Both the position numbers and the translations under genes were made by a program. Below the pieces are notes generated by a model. The model saw only the letters and a program-made list of their open reading frames with translations. It ran no database searches and was not told the DNA's origin. From assembly GCA_036571765.1 (NCBI GenBank), contig BROE01000005.1, positions 5,090,944-5,154,943 of the forward strand: a stretch of DNA of 64,000 nucleotides, in the 5' to 3' direction. Shown piece after piece: positions 21,395 to 34,257 of the stretch (its first letter is position 1; the number at the start of each line of letters is the position of its first letter). The stretch comes from Plecoglossus altivelis (taxonomy: Eukaryota; Chordata; Actinopteri; Osmeriformes; Plecoglossidae).

Positions 21395-24300
21395 ATGGAT
21401 TCAGAGAGGAGGGACAACCGCAGCTGGGACTGGGATAGTCCACACTGCCGTGCCCAGCTAGATGAGATCTTCTTTCGTCAACATGACTACATTCGGTCAG
21501 GCAGTCCTGAACACAAGGAATTCTGGGCCTTTTTCGAACGCTTCCAAAGGTTTAAGGCAAAGAGGGACATGTCAGGAGTCGGAGGCAGCAGGAAAGTCGA
21601 CATGGACGAGGGAAAAGAGAAGAAAAAGTCTGGCAGCGGAAGTGTAGATCTGGGTCTTCCTAAAGAGTATGACGCCCGCTATCGGATCAACGTGTCGGTG
21701 TGCACGAGGGATGTAGAGGAACGGCTTGGCCGGTCTGACCACAGACACCGACCGAGCTCGTCAGGCCCGGGGCTTGAGGAGATAGCTGATTGTCGCCTGG
21801 CACTCCTGCACTTCCTCGACTTCAATCAGAAGCAGAGCTTTGTGAAACTAGCCAAACTACGTAAGGATCAGAAAAACCTTCCCATTTACCAATACAAGGA
21901 TAAGATCGTGGACCTGGTTCGCGCCAACTCCGTGGTGGTGGTGGCGGGAGACACGGGCTGCGGCAAGTCTACTCAGGTGCCTCAGTACCTACTGTCCTCT
22001 GGGTTCAGTCACATAGCGTGCACGCAGCCCAGGCGCATCGCCTGTATATCCCTCGCCAAAAGAGTCAGCTTTGAGAGTCTCAACCAGTACGGCTCCAAGG
22101 TAAGCATCTTCGTTTCAACTCACTCACATCTTGTGTTAGAAATTGGCCACGTTTTAGACCATGCTGAACTGCATTTTACTCAAGGCGAATTGAGTTGTGA
22201 CAGGGATCTGTTCAGGGACCCAACCCCTTTGTGACCGTCATGATCGTTCTGGTTTCCAGGTGGGGTACCAGATCCGTTTTGAGACCACTCGCACCCCGGC
22301 CACCAAGCTGCTGTTCCTGACGGAGGGTCTGCTTCTCCGGCAGATCCAGCAGGACGCGGCGCTGGCTCAGTACCAGGTTCTGATCGTGGACGAGGTGCAC
22401 GAGAGGCACCTCCACTGCGACTTCCTCCTGGGGGTCCTGCGCTCGCTGCTGGCCACCCGGCCAGACCTCCGCCTGGTCCTCATGTCCGCCACCATCAACA
22501 TCAAACTCTTCTCTGACTACTTCAGCCACGCCCCCGTGCTGCAGGTCCCAGGCAGGCTCTTCCCCATACAGGTGAGGACAGAGCAGCTAAACAGGCTTTG
22601 TAAGGTTCAGTTATCAAGCTCAGGGTGTGTTATCCACCCACAACAGGATGAGGAGAGAGTAGACATCTCTCTGGTCTCCTCACCTCTCTCCCTCCCCTCA
22701 CCTCTCTCACCTGACTCACCGCTACCTCCCCTCTCCTCTCTCTCTCTCTCCCTCCTCCCCTCTCCTCCTCTCCCCTCCTCCATCCTTCTCTCCCCCTCAC
22801 CCCTACATGCTCATTCACCCCTCTCCGCCTCTCTCTTCCCCCCCTCTTCTCCTCACCCGTTCTCTCTCTCCCTTCCCCATCCCTCTCCCCTTCCTCTCCC
22901 TCGTCTCTTCCCTCCCTCCCCTCCCCTCTCTCCCTTCCCTCCCCTTCCTCCCGCTCAGGTGATCTACCAGCCCATCCCCCCAGAGGAGCAGGCGTCCCGG
23001 TTGGAGAAGCTGGACCCTCGGCCGTACCTGCGCGTCCTGCAGGGCATCGACCAGCGCTACCCTCCAGAGGAGCGTGGCGACCTGCTCATCTTCCTGAGCG
23101 GAGTGGCCGAGATCGGCACCATCCAGGAGGCCTGCCAGGTGTACGGCACGCACACCAGCCGCTGGATAGTCCTCCCCCTGCATAGCACCCTCTCCCTGGC
23201 CCAGCAGGACAAGGTACGCTCGCTCGGTTCCACCGGAGAGGAACACGGACCGCAAACGAACCCTTACGGCGTCGCGCGTGACGTCACTTCCTCTTGTTCC
23301 TTCTTACTTCTGTTGTAGAGTCTTTCGACTGCTTCGACGTGTTCTTTCTAGTAGAGAATGCTCAGTTCTGTTATGCACTGAGAGCGCTATGAATCATGGA
23401 TGGTTTGGCTTTCAGACGTCTGCCTGTCCTCTGTCCCGCAGGTGTTCGACATCGCTCCACCTGGGGTGAGGAAGTGCATCATATCAACTAACATCGCGGA
23501 GACGTCGGTCACCATCGACGGAGTGCGCTTCGTCGTAGATTCAGGTCAGATTCAGGTCGCTCGGTGGCCATGCAAGTGTTGCTGCATGGTTAGAGTAGTT
23601 GTGGTAAAGGAGGATGAATGAGGAACATCGACAAATGGAAGGATGAAAGATCTCAATGGAAGTAGACCCCAGAGCCTGGCTGTTGTGTGCTGTGACGCTC
23701 CACCACGTCAGAACAGCTCGACGTGCTCTCTGTGTGGGAGGAAGAAGCTCTTACTCATGGTGTTCTTCGCTCCTTCAGGGAAGGTCAAGGAGATGAGCTT
23801 CGACCCCAAAGCCAAGATGCAGCGTCTGCAGGAGTTCTGGATCAGCCGGGCCAGTTCGGAGCAGAGAAAGGGCCGGGCCGGGAGGACGGGCCCGGGGGTG
23901 TGCTATCGCCTCTACGCTGAGTCCGACTACGACGCCTTCGCCCCTTACCCGGTCCCCGAGATCCACCGTGTAGCTCTGGACTCCCTGGTCCTCCAGGTAA
24001 TGGAAGATGAGGAGGGCCTTTTCCATCAAACAGGTTGCTGGGACTGAACTTAACGATCTAGACGGCTTTTTTGTGTCGCTCCAACTCACTGGAATGTGGA
24101 TGTCCTGAAACTGTATGGAGAGAGGAAGGATGATGTCATCTCTGTGTTTGCAGATGAAGAGTATGAGTCTAGGCGACCCGCTGTCGTTCGTTTTCATCGA
24201 CCCTCCTCCCGTGTCCAGCATCCAGACTGCAGTGACCTACCTGAAGCAGCAGGGGGCGCTGGACTCTCATGGGGAGCTCACTAACATAGGCAGCATGCTA

Positions 24301-26896
24301 GCGCAGCTGCCTGTGGATGTGGTCATCGGTAAGATCCCTAAAGCATGGACTCTGGTCCCCTGGTCTGCTCATCCTGACCCTTGACCTATGACCTGCGCGT
24401 GGCGTCTGTTTCCCCAGGGAAGATGCTAGTGCTGGGCTCCGTGTTCAACCTGGTGGAGCCTGTGTTGACGGTGGCGGCAGCTCTCAGCGTGCAGTCGCCG
24501 TTCCTGCGCAGCGCCCAGCACAACCCTGACTGTGCCACCGCGCGCCAGCCCCTGCTCAGCAACCAGGGAGACCCCTTCACTCTGCTCAACACCTTCAATG
24601 CCTGGGTGCAGGTCAGTGGAGAGGAGAGGATTTCTAACGAGACCGTTTGCCTTGTCAGCAAGCACATGGTGGATTATGAAATGAATAGGATCTCATAAGG
24701 TCTCTTATTTGATCTTGACTTGTTCAGGTGAAAGGGGAGAGGGGCGATGCTTCCAGGAAGTGGTGCAGGAGGAGGGGCTTGGAGCAGCAGCGGTTGTACG
24801 AGATGGTCAACCTACGCCGGCAGTTTAAGGTAAAAGAGAAAATAAACAGGCAAAGAATCAGCACGTTGACGTGTGCGCGCGCCGAGATGGCTGCGTTGCA
24901 CGGTGCCTTGGTCTGGTAGCATGTGCTCTGGTGGCATGTGCTCTGATGCTCTGTTGGCAGGAGCTGCTGAGGACTCACGGCCTGCTGGACGGGGAGCGCG
25001 GGGCGCCCTCTGCTGGGGACCGCGGGCAGCGCAGGGACAGGCTGACAGAGCGCAGGAAGCTGCATCAGATGAAGAGGGAGCACGATCTGCAGGAGGGGGG
25101 CAAACGTAAGGTCCTGAGGCTGGAGGAGGGGCAGGAGGGGGAGTCCTCCGGGTCAGAGGAGGACGACAAGGGCAGAGACAGGAAGGACAAGGACAAGTCT
25201 GGGCAGAACATAGACATACAGGTGAGTCTTTCCAGAAAGGAAATGCAGTGCGACTGTATCCAGACAAGGTCACACACACAGAACCGTCATCTAGCTGACC
25301 CGTGTCACTGTCGAAGTGTTCAGCCAATTGGGGTTGACTTTTTGCGACTGGAAAAACGTGAATCAGTTCTTCATCGTCCCTGGGGGGGTGGGGTTGTTGT
25401 CTACAGGAAGTGAAGTTCAAGTTGCGCCACAATGTGTCAGAGCTCAAGGAGGCGACCAGCGCCAGTCAGGACCTGTCGTCACGCCAACAGGCCCTGCTCA
25501 AACTGCTGCTCTGTCGAGGCCTGTACCCGCAGCTGGCGCTGCCTGACGAGCACAACGCCACGCGGAAGGACTCCGAGCAGGTCGGCCGTCTAGCTATCCC
25601 CTCCTGGTGTTACCGTGTCTGTGTGTTGGTTGCGGCTCTGTGATTTTGAACGCTCACGCTTGCGGGCCACACTTGCAGGTCTTCCACACCAGGAACAAGC
25701 CGGGCGTGGTCATCCACCCCACCAGTGTGTTTGCCACCGAGCCAGAGGTGCTGCACGTCCCTGAGCAGGAGTCCAGAGAGATGGGTAAACCTCTGCCCCC
25801 GCCTCCTCCTGCTCCCCCTCCTCCTGTTCCCCCTCCTCCTGTTCCCCCTCTTCCTGCTCCCCCTCTTCCTGCTCCCCCTCCTCCTGTTCCCCCTCCTCCT
25901 CCCCCTGTTCCCCCTTCCCCTACTCCTTCACCTCCTCCTACCTCTCCCCCTCCTCCTTCTGTTCCCACTCCTTCTTCTTCCCCTCCTCCTCTCTCTATTC
26001 AGCTGAGTCTGGTGGGGTTGGGGTAGACCTTCCGGTCTAATCCTCTCTCTCTGACTCTCTCCCTGCGTGGATGTCTCTCGTCCTGCAGGGCCGGACCAGA
26101 TCGAGAGCAGCAGGCACCAGCTGCTGGCGTTTGTGACTCTGCTAGAGACCAACAGACCGTACGTGTCCAACTGTGTGCGAGTCCCAGCCCTGCAGGTCAG
26201 TCTCAGGTGTGCTGACCACCACAGCACCTGTGCTGCTGGTGTTTGCACTTCTGTGTTGTCTGATCATGACCCCTGATCACGACCCCTGACGTTCCTATCC
26301 CAGGCCCTTCTCCTGGTGGCTAACTCAGTCGACAGCAACGCCGACTGCACCCGCCTGGTGGTGGACGGCTGGCTGGAGCTGTGTCTGAAGGAAGGGGAGG
26401 CGGCCCTGAAGGTCCTGGCCACGGCGCTCACGCTCCGGGCCGACTGGGAGCGGCTCCTGCAGGCCCAGCTGAGGCAGGGGGAGGCCGGGGGGCTGGCGGG
26501 GCCGGGGGTGTCCCGCCGCGACCTGGACAAGCTGAGCGAGAAGCTGGTCCGCTTCCTGCTCTACACCGAGGTAGCCACGGCAACCTTCGGAGGCCCTCTG
26601 CGTGTCTTCGTGCGCGCTCACGATCACACGTTTCGGCGACCGGCCTTGCTGACGACCTTCCCTTTCCTCCCAAGGTCAGCTACAGCCTGAGAAGACTCAG
26701 CGCCCTCCAGACCACCACGCTGTACATCGGGCCCCAGGCCCCAGCCGGGCTGGGGGAAACGCTGGCTCCAAACCCCCTGTTCCCTGGCGTGGAAGCCAAG
26801 CCCGACCCCATTAAAGGAGGCCTGCGGGTGGCCAGCTACTTCACCTACAACTGTCTGAGCGTGAGTCTTTCCAGCTAGCTCATCTGGACTCTCGTG

Positions 26897-26953
<57 letters not shown>

Positions 26954-27437
26954 CATGGATGCTATCTCCAGGATCTGAGCTGCTGTGTGTGTTTCCAGGA
27001 CTCTAAGGATCTGTACAGCGAGTGTCTGCGTACGTTCTGGACCTGCCCCAACTGTGCCCTCTACATGCCGCTCACGCCCCTGGAGCGCATGCACCACGAG
27101 GCCTCCTGCAGGCCACCGGGGGAACTGCAGCCAGGACAGGGTAGGACAAGGGGGAAGGGCTCCAGCTCTCATTATCACAGTCAACAAAACTCTAATAATA
27201 TGACCGTTGGCTCACTGTTGTCTATTAGACTTTATTGACTGGAAGGGTTCTGAGGTGGGGCTAAATGAGTCTATGCTGGGGGGGTGTCTTGCAGAAGAGG
27301 AGACGGCGAAGGCCAGTTCGTCCTGCGCTCCCAGTCTGACCAGGCTGTACCACTGTGACGTGTGCGATGAAGATCTCAACCTGACCTCCACTGAAATCCT
27401 CAAGCACAAGCGGCAGCACATGCACTCTGGCAGGTGA
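21395..27437 (+). CDS. dhx34: DExH-box RNA helicase DHX34
   Basis: Nonsense-mediated mRNA decay helicase that works with UPF1 and SMG1. Exons: 21395-22099, 22260-22571, 22959-23213, 23442-23544, 23779-23996, 24154-24328, 24418-24611, 24728-24829, 24961-25221, 25407-25580, 25679-25794, 26099-26195, 26304-26570, 26675-26860, 26999-27140, 27295-27437. All junctions join in frame to 1149 residues (human 1143). The start is the ATG giving MDSERRDNRSWDWD, in line with the human WDW-containing N-terminus. Motifs in order: P-loop GDTGCGKST, Ia TQPRRIACIS, II DEVH (as in human DHX34, not DEAH), III SAT, V STNIAETSVTIDG, VI QRKGRAGRTGPG. The winged-helix/ratchet and OB-fold regions follow. The C-terminus has two Cys/His pairs suggesting zinc binding (CPNCALY, and CDVC then HKRQH). 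Polyadenylation signals ATTAAA lie at about 27600 and 27668. Simple repeats fill introns 2, 11 and 14. Confidence 0.97.
22664..22957 (+). repeat. CT-rich simple repeat ending at a dhx34 splice acceptor
   Basis: About 290 bases of CTCTCC and CCCTCTC blocks on the sense strand, running into the acceptor of the dhx34 exon at 22959. Its open reading frame is a repeat artefact. Confidence 0.9.
25795..26010 (+). repeat. CCTCCTGTTCCC-type minisatellite in dhx34 intron 11
   Basis: Imperfect 12-15-base pyrimidine repeats that would read as polyproline if translated. It starts right after the dhx34 donor at 25794, so the open frame simply runs on into the intron. Splicing to 26099 restores the DHX34 sequence. 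Confidence 0.88.
26904..26953. repeat. (GT)n microsatellite
   Basis: About 25 uninterrupted GT units in dhx34 intron 14. Confidence 0.95.
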
Positions 27438-30011
27438 CAGGCTGCGCCCCCTGGTGGACAGCTGCGGGAGCGGACGCCTGCTTCGGCAGAGAAGACTGTT
27501 GAATTAGACCCGATTCATTCATGAGTGGTTCATGCATTTTGGTATGTTTGTTTTACAGTTTCCATGTGTTGATCGCTTGAGCGGTTCGTCGTTTTTACGA
27601 TTAAAGAGTCACTCTTTCCACGACTGAGTGAATAACTTGCACACACTCTAGAGAGAGCAAACTTTTCATTAAAATATAGAGTGAGGGTTTAATAATGATA
27701 CAAACCCACTATATGTAACACCTCAAAGCAGCACATTGGCACGAAGTCAGAAATAAGACAGCACTGAAGATAAAAACCTGTCTCCAAAAATAAATAAAGA
27801 ATCAGAATAAATATCTCGATAAATAAATAAACTGGTAGTATTTCATTAATTACTTTGAAACTAATAAATAAGTACATTTTAAAATATGCACATTGGCAGA
27901 AATCAATGATCCAAAAAGTAAATAGTACTTAATACAGAGTTACTTAGAAATCATAAGTTATTGATTAATTAAATCAAAAGGCACATTTATTAAGATGTAA
28001 GAATGGGGCCTTCAATAGTGATCTGATGTAACTTGACCTAATTACTGTGTCTCACACTGTGTCTTAATCACAAGTAGTGGTGTGGGACAGGATGACGCGC
28101 TCTGCATCGACTGCGGCAAAACCCAAAGTGGCGTGTTTGTGTGTGAACGTACAGACGTCTGTACATCGCAGGGTGTGAGTAAAGAAAGAAGATGCCAGTT
28201 GTGTGACACCCACTGGCAGCCTAAAGCAGGCATAGTTAGAGCCCAGCAACACTGTCTGCCATTACACCTTGACCAAGACTACGACCTTTACGATGTGACA
28301 CTCCACACTCCAAATAATATCAATACAAATGTTGGTTCTTTCCCTACCGAGTAAATCTGGGACCATTTTGACAGTCATACATCACTAGATTTCTCCCAGT
28401 GTCACGTGGATTAATGTCCCCCGTCCCCTCTGACTCTAAGTACCAATGCCCCGTCCCCCCCCCTCATCTGAGACACTTTCACGTCAGGACGGACCCCTCT
28501 AATTGGCCATCGCCTCCTTAAACAGTACGGCAGAGGTAGCGGGACAGATCTGGTGGGAGTTAAAATAGCAGCTTCTTTGAGACTTCGTATTTAAAGCGAC
28601 ATTCAAACAGACACATTTGCCAAGGTGTCTGGACTTGAGATCTGCATGGCCTTTGTCCCCCCCCCCCCCCCCCCCCTCCCCCCTCCACTACTTTCGGGTT
28701 TTTCGTCTGGCTGACTGTCACAGGGTCAGCAGCGTGTGTGCGGTTTCAGAACCACTTCTGAGGGTTCCGGCGAGCTTCGGACTTTCACAAGCGACGTCAC
28801 AGCACACAGAAGCCGCTCGCGTCGTGGGCTCAGACGCAGAAGCGATCCAAACGGGTTTTTCGTCTCGACCGGTTTCGACGTCACCAGGCCGTCTTTTCTC
28901 CGTTTCGTGAATCGATACAAAAATAATCTCTCCGTACATTGTTCAGTCATTGCACTATATTTTTTGGTGGTGTCTCCTCACCCTGAAGGCCCCGGATCAG
29001 GCCTCAAATGGGCCCTTAGGGGTTTGTGATTTTAGCCTTCATCTCTAGTTGTTGTTTTTTGGGTGGGGGTGGGGGGGGGGGGGGGGGTAGGGCTGCTGTG
29101 GAGTTTTAGGCAGGAACGACTGTGTGGCGTCAAGACTTAACACTGACCGAACTGATGGTGCAGCGAATGGCGATGACCCTGTCTTTTTTATGTGAACAGA
29201 GGATCGTTAGAAACCAGAAAATGAAGATGTCATCGTTAAACAAGTACCCTCGTAACAGTGCCATGTCCGTGTTAGCACCAGCTAACCAACTGTCCTCCGC
29301 AACACAGTCAAGACGCTCTACAATATAGATCTTCTGGACTCTGTCATAAGCAGCGTTCTCTTTGCCAAACTGCTTTCCCAAAACGGGACACGAACGTCCA
29401 AATACTGGAGCCACCAGTCTGAAGTTTTCTTTCTAGTGATCTGTGGGACTGGAGGAACCACTGAGGTCAATTAGAGGTAAACAGTGACAGGTGAGTTTAT
29501 CTGACTGATAAACTGGTTGTTTATAAAATGAATCAAGTCCCCTTATCCCATATTTTGAGTGTGTGTGTGTGGGCACCATTGGGGAGTCTGTCAATGTGTC
29601 AAAGTGTTATAAAATATACCAATCAAAATGATAACAATCATATATATAAACAGCTTTTGCGTTCTGTGTGTTTTTGTCCCTAAAATAAAAAAACAAACAA
29701 ACTGACATTTGAAACAGTGTACACATCATTACTTCCTGTCCCCCTCCTCCTCCTGCAGTCGAGTCTACGACCCTTGACCTCTGCCCCCCCCCCCCCCCCC
29801 CCGGTGGAACAGAGTAAGAGCAGTCCGCAGTGGAAGGCCATGTGGCCGTGGAGGGGCTGCGTGAGATATCAAGGTCCGCTGACAGCACTGCCTCCCCCAC
29901 CTTGCCTCCCTTTCATCTTCCCACAGACCCCTTCTCCCTCCCCTCCCTGCCCCGCCTCCTTCTGGCCCCCTGGCCCCGCCTCCTTGTGGCCCCCTGGCCC
30001 CGCGCCTGTCC
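27438..30011. other. Convergent 3' region of dhx34 (+) and spred3 (-)
   Basis: After the dhx34 stop, ATTAAA signals at about 27600 and 27668 probably end that transcript. The rest may be the spred3 3' UTR on the minus strand: a reverse-complement AATAAA at about 27985 would give a UTR of roughly 2 kb, typical of SPRED genes (inference). Poly-C runs at about 28657-28683 and 29781-29800 and a poly-G run at about 29070-29088 are present. The open frames here (for example 28082-28354) lack domain or splice support. Confidence 0.5.
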
Positions 30012-33000
30012 TCACCGAACAGCCTTGTGCTTTCCCCCGCAGCAGCCGCACCTCTCCCCACAGCGCAGGCAGGCGCGCAGAGGCAGGTAGCAGCACATGC
30101 AGGGCACGAAGAGCGACAGGGCCAGGAGGGCCATCCAGCGCGCGCAGCAGAGAGGGTGCGGGTGGCCCCCCATGGAGTCCTCGCACGAGCACGGCTCCCA
30201 GAACTCCCCCTCGGAGTCCGACATGCAGTGGTAGAGCAGGCTCTCTGCGCACCACACGCAGGTCCACTGGCGGAGGCAGTGCAGGGCGGGGTCGGGGGCG
30301 TCGCGGCAGCGGCCCCGCCCGTTCTCCGAGGCGCTGAAGACGGAGCGGCAGTACACGCAGCGCGACGAGCACGACGACGAGCCCTGAGGACACGGGCTGT
30401 CGTCGTCGGGGGAGACGGCCACGGCCCCCGGGTCGCTTCCGGCGGCGGCGGCGGCCCCTCCCCCTCGCTTACGAGTCCGTGATCGGGGCGTGGCCAGCGA
30501 GGTGTGGATGCAGCAGGGTGAGGGAGAGCCCTTGCCCGGCTCCTGGGGCGAGCCGGCACCTGAGGACACACCTGACACGGCGTTGGGCATGGACATGCAG
30601 GTGGGCGAGGAGGAGGACAGGTGCTGGGAGCCTTTGCTATCCAGGCTGACTGTGACCTCGCACCCTGCCGTCCCCGCCCCGGCCAGATCCTTATCGAAAC
30701 GCACGACGCACAGCTCCGACTTGTCCTGGAGACTGCCCCCGCCCCCCACCACCACGCCTCCCGTCAGCCCCCCCACCATGGTCCTCGTAGCTCCAGCCCG
30801 ACGGTAGTCCTCGTATCCCCGGGAGCCCCACAGGTCCTTGCAGGGGTCCAGACTGCGGAGATCCCCCTCCTCCAGCAGGGAGATGGTGGGGGAGAGGGGC
30901 GACAGGGGGGAGGAGGCTGGGGGGCCCACTGGCGGGGTGGGGGGCGCCGGCGGAGGGGGCGGGGGCGCTGGGGGATTCAACACAGCCGGGACTTGGGAGA
31001 GCTGGTGAGGTGCAGGTCTAGCATGGATCTGTGTGAAGAAGCCAGATGAGGAGAAAGATGGCAGACGAACACGCCAACGTCATGACTAGATCACAGCCAG
31101 TCAAACACAATGCTCAACGCTCAGGGCCAAAACCAGAGCCAGATCAGTTTGAACCTACAAAAAATACTTCCTACTATCACCTTCATGCATTCCGTCATAT
31201 TACAGAGGGTTCTCCTTAGAAGTACTGAATCCTAGTCCCTCTCTTCCAGGGACAGAGGAGTGAGCAGGCAGCCTGGATGCCTAGAGTGGGCTGCCTACCT
31301 GGGCAGGGGTCTGGGTGGGGACGGTGGGACCAGCTCCAAAGCTAAACTCCTCTGCAGCAGGTCGCACGAAGCAGGTGGAGGAGGACTCGCTGGTCACTAT
31401 GGTGATGGGTTTTGGAAGCATCTCCTTCCTGCTGTTTGACGACGACTCACTTCCTGTATGAGACTGACACAGACTACAAGTCATCACACATGCGGAAAGG
31501 ACCGACCACAGCTGTGGGCTCTAGCCCACAGAACAGACCGTCCACTCCCCCAGAAGCTACTGTTCTCCCTTTTTGCGTTAGTAACATGATGAACGAACAG
31601 AAGAAGACACTCACTGCTTGTCCGTCGTCCTCTGTGTCGCCCTCTTCAGGAGTGGAGGATGAGGGCGAGTCAGAACCTGGGGAACATAGAAACAGGCCGA
31701 GGTGAAGCGAACACCCCCGAAAAAAGAGGCGTCGTGTCCGTTCCCAAGGCGACCCCTCAAGTAACGAGACTCCTGTGACGGCTGTTGTTGTGATCCTGCC
31801 GTACCTCTGTCCAGCTTGTCGATGACGCTCTGAAGGCCGCGCTCGAAGGAGATGGCGTCGGCGGGGCTCTGGAACGTCAGGCCGAACTTGCGCTCCTCCA
31901 CGCGCCAGTGGTGGAAGATGGGGTTGACCTTGTTATACACCAGCCCCCTCTGCACCGCACACTCCAGCACGGGCTGGACACAAAGGGGGGAGGGGTCATC
32001 GCATAACCCTGGTGAGGCCACGCCTCCTGACCACAGACTTAGGTGATGGTCATGTTAGTCATGTGATGGTCGTGTTAGTCATGTGATGGTCATGTTAGTC
32101 AAGTGATGGTCATTTTAGTCAGGTGATGGTCATTTCATTCAGGTGACAGTCATGTTAGTCAGGTGACAATCATGTTAGTCAGGTGACAGTCATGTTAGTC
32201 AGGTGACAGTCATGTTAGTCAGGTGACAATCAGATCAGTCAGGTGACAGTGAGGGGAAGTAGGACACCAGAGACAGACACCGACACACACGCACACACTC
32301 ACTGCTCGATCGCGCAGCCGTTCTCCTCGTATGATGTACTCTCTCCGCCCCCTGCCTTCGTGACTCCGCCCCTTACATATGACCACGTGACTGAGGCCGC
32401 CGCCTCCTAGGGGCACCCACCCGCCACTGGAGTCATCCCGTGTCATCACCACTGCACGAACACGCACACTGTCAGGGAAACGCAAGTGAGCACAGGCCCG
32501 CGCTGATTAGACAACACAAGCATGAACATCCACGCACGCCATGCTGTCATGTATGTACAGAGCAACGCACGCACGCACGCACACACACACACTCACTCAC
32601 TCACTCACTCACGTGGGGTCTACATAGACATTCACGCACATTCACACAAATATACATTCCGTAATACTGATAAAGTATTCATTTTCATGAAAGACTCAAA
32701 CGTTTAAGCAGAATACAGATGTTCGCTCAAGCATTGTAAATGCATTAACATGTGCTCATCAAATGGGATAACTCATTTAGGATTGCAATACAAGTGTCAT
32801 CTAACTGATGTAAAATTATATTAAACTAATATTTCTCTGTTTCTCAATAAGGCTTAATGGTCATTGTGCTACTCCATTTCCCAGCTACAATTCTTTCTCT
32901 CTCAAATGTAGCTCTGCCACTGATAAGAAACTGGCTAAGCATCTTTAATCAACAGTCACGTGAGCAAGGTAAATCCATTTTTTCTTGAGATGTGGTGATT

Positions 33001-34257
33001 TTATTTAAAAGAACACTACGTCTGGGGCGACTTCACCTCAGCGCAAATAACCCAAACGCAGAAACGGTGGCATGTGTGCGATCTGATCCGCTTTGCGAAC
33101 CACTGTCTAAAAGAAATCTCATCAGAATGAAAGAGATATTGTGCAAATAGAAAGATAGAACGCCTGGAGTGAGACGAGAATGACGGAATGGGAGGAGGGA
33201 GAAGAAGTGCTTCCCTGATAGATGTATCAATGAACGCGCCCATTCGCCATCCGAGGGCCGGCATTCTAGCAAAAAGCCCTCCTTTGCCAGATACAGGATG
33301 GGCTTACAGAATTCCAACACCACAGGTCGACTGTTAAAACACGTGCATAATAACGGCATTTTTCGGACACATCTCCGTCATTGTTGCAAATTATTGTAAG
33401 ACATTGCGTTCTCCTTTCGCCTGCCGCCCCATCGGCGCACGAATCTACACACTCATCTACACACCCTGATATTCGATATTTTATGAATGAGATAGAATAA
33501 AATGTGGTATTTGAACAAACAGCCGTTGCAGTGTTTTTCGGGAAAGAAAACGGCAATCATATGTAAAATGGAAAGATGAGTGGGTGCGAAGGCAGAAAGA
33601 GGAAGCGAGAGATGGGGGAGGGGGCGATGAGAAAGGGAAGGAGAGGAGGGGTTGAGGAAGAGGGAGAGAGAAAAATCACATTTCATTCATAAAGTTTGGC
33701 TTTAAAAATCATAATGAAACGTGAGACACGTTGATAAAAATCCCATCGCTATCATCCCTCCCTTGCTTCCTCGTAGCCTGTGCCTGTGAATGACGCTATG
33801 TTGTCCAAAACTCGCCATATTTAGTCAATTTCCTCAATACATTTTACACGTTGACTGATTTATTTAATGGTTAAGACAACTCCACATCACTTCATGACTA
33901 TTTTCTGGCATCTCGCGCTACGAATTATAATCTTTCATTGTTCAATAAGCGTTTTGCCTTTGATTGTATCCGGTCATTTTAACCCACCGTTTATATTTTT
34001 GTCCCCGTGTAGACGACTGATATATACATATTTAACACATATTTGCGTAGTTATATCAGGAATGGGGTGTATACTGTTGATTCAAGACTACGTAATGGTG
34101 TTTATTTCCAAGTATTATTTGTAAGTGTCGCTTAACCATCCTGGGGTTGCCTTTTGGTGAAACATTGATGATTCGAATGGTTCATTTGTTAGCCAAGCTA
34201 AGATTATTTAATAAAGAATTTTACAAATAGAAATGCAAGGACTTACTCGCCCTCCAT
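30012..34257 (-). CDS. spred3: Sprouty-related EVH1 domain-containing protein 3
   Basis: Membrane-associated inhibitor of Ras-ERK signalling. Minus-strand exons in transcript order: 34257-34247 (MEG plus two bases), 32468-32303, 31973-31805, 31676-31615, 31463-31299, 31001-30012. Phases join without error to 520 residues (human SPRED3 410; the excess is in low-complexity linkers). The N-terminal EVH1 domain (about residues 4-115) contains RVRAVVMTRDDSSGGW, GGGGLS and ERLRDRA, which follow SPRED3 rather than SPRED1/2. It continues with GLVYNKVNPIFHHW and KFGLTFQSPADA. The linker has a serine-rich STCFVR segment, proline and alanine runs, and GYEDYRRAG/CVVRFDKD as in SPRED3. The C-terminal Cys-rich SPR domain carries CVYCRSVF, TCVWCAESLLYHC and CMCCYLPLRACLRCG, which are palmitoylation and Raf-binding type cysteines. 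The Kit-binding domain is reported weak or absent in SPRED3. The large first intron (32469-34246) follows a tiny first coding exon. Confidence 0.94.
32042..32250. repeat. 20-bp minisatellite in spred3 intron
   Basis: About ten imperfect copies of a CAGGTGACAGTCATGTTAGT-type unit between spred3 exons 3 and 2. Differences between copies are single substitutions. Confidence 0.9.

Noticed and set aside
22572..22957. Continuation of the dhx34 frame through a proline/serine-rich segment
   Set aside because: The canonical donor at 22572 and the acceptor before 22959 restore the DHX34 alignment. The open frame is due to the CT repeat.
25795..26026. Polyproline extension after the dhx34 EREMG-like segment
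   Set aside because: Begins with GTAAAC at a proper donor, and splicing to 26099 gives the conserved sequence. The proline run is intronic.
28082..28354. 90-codon frame with several Cys/His residues between dhx34 and spred3
   Set aside because: The spacing looks loosely zinc-finger-like, but it matches no family known to me. It lies in probable spred3 3' UTR and has no splice or neighbour support.
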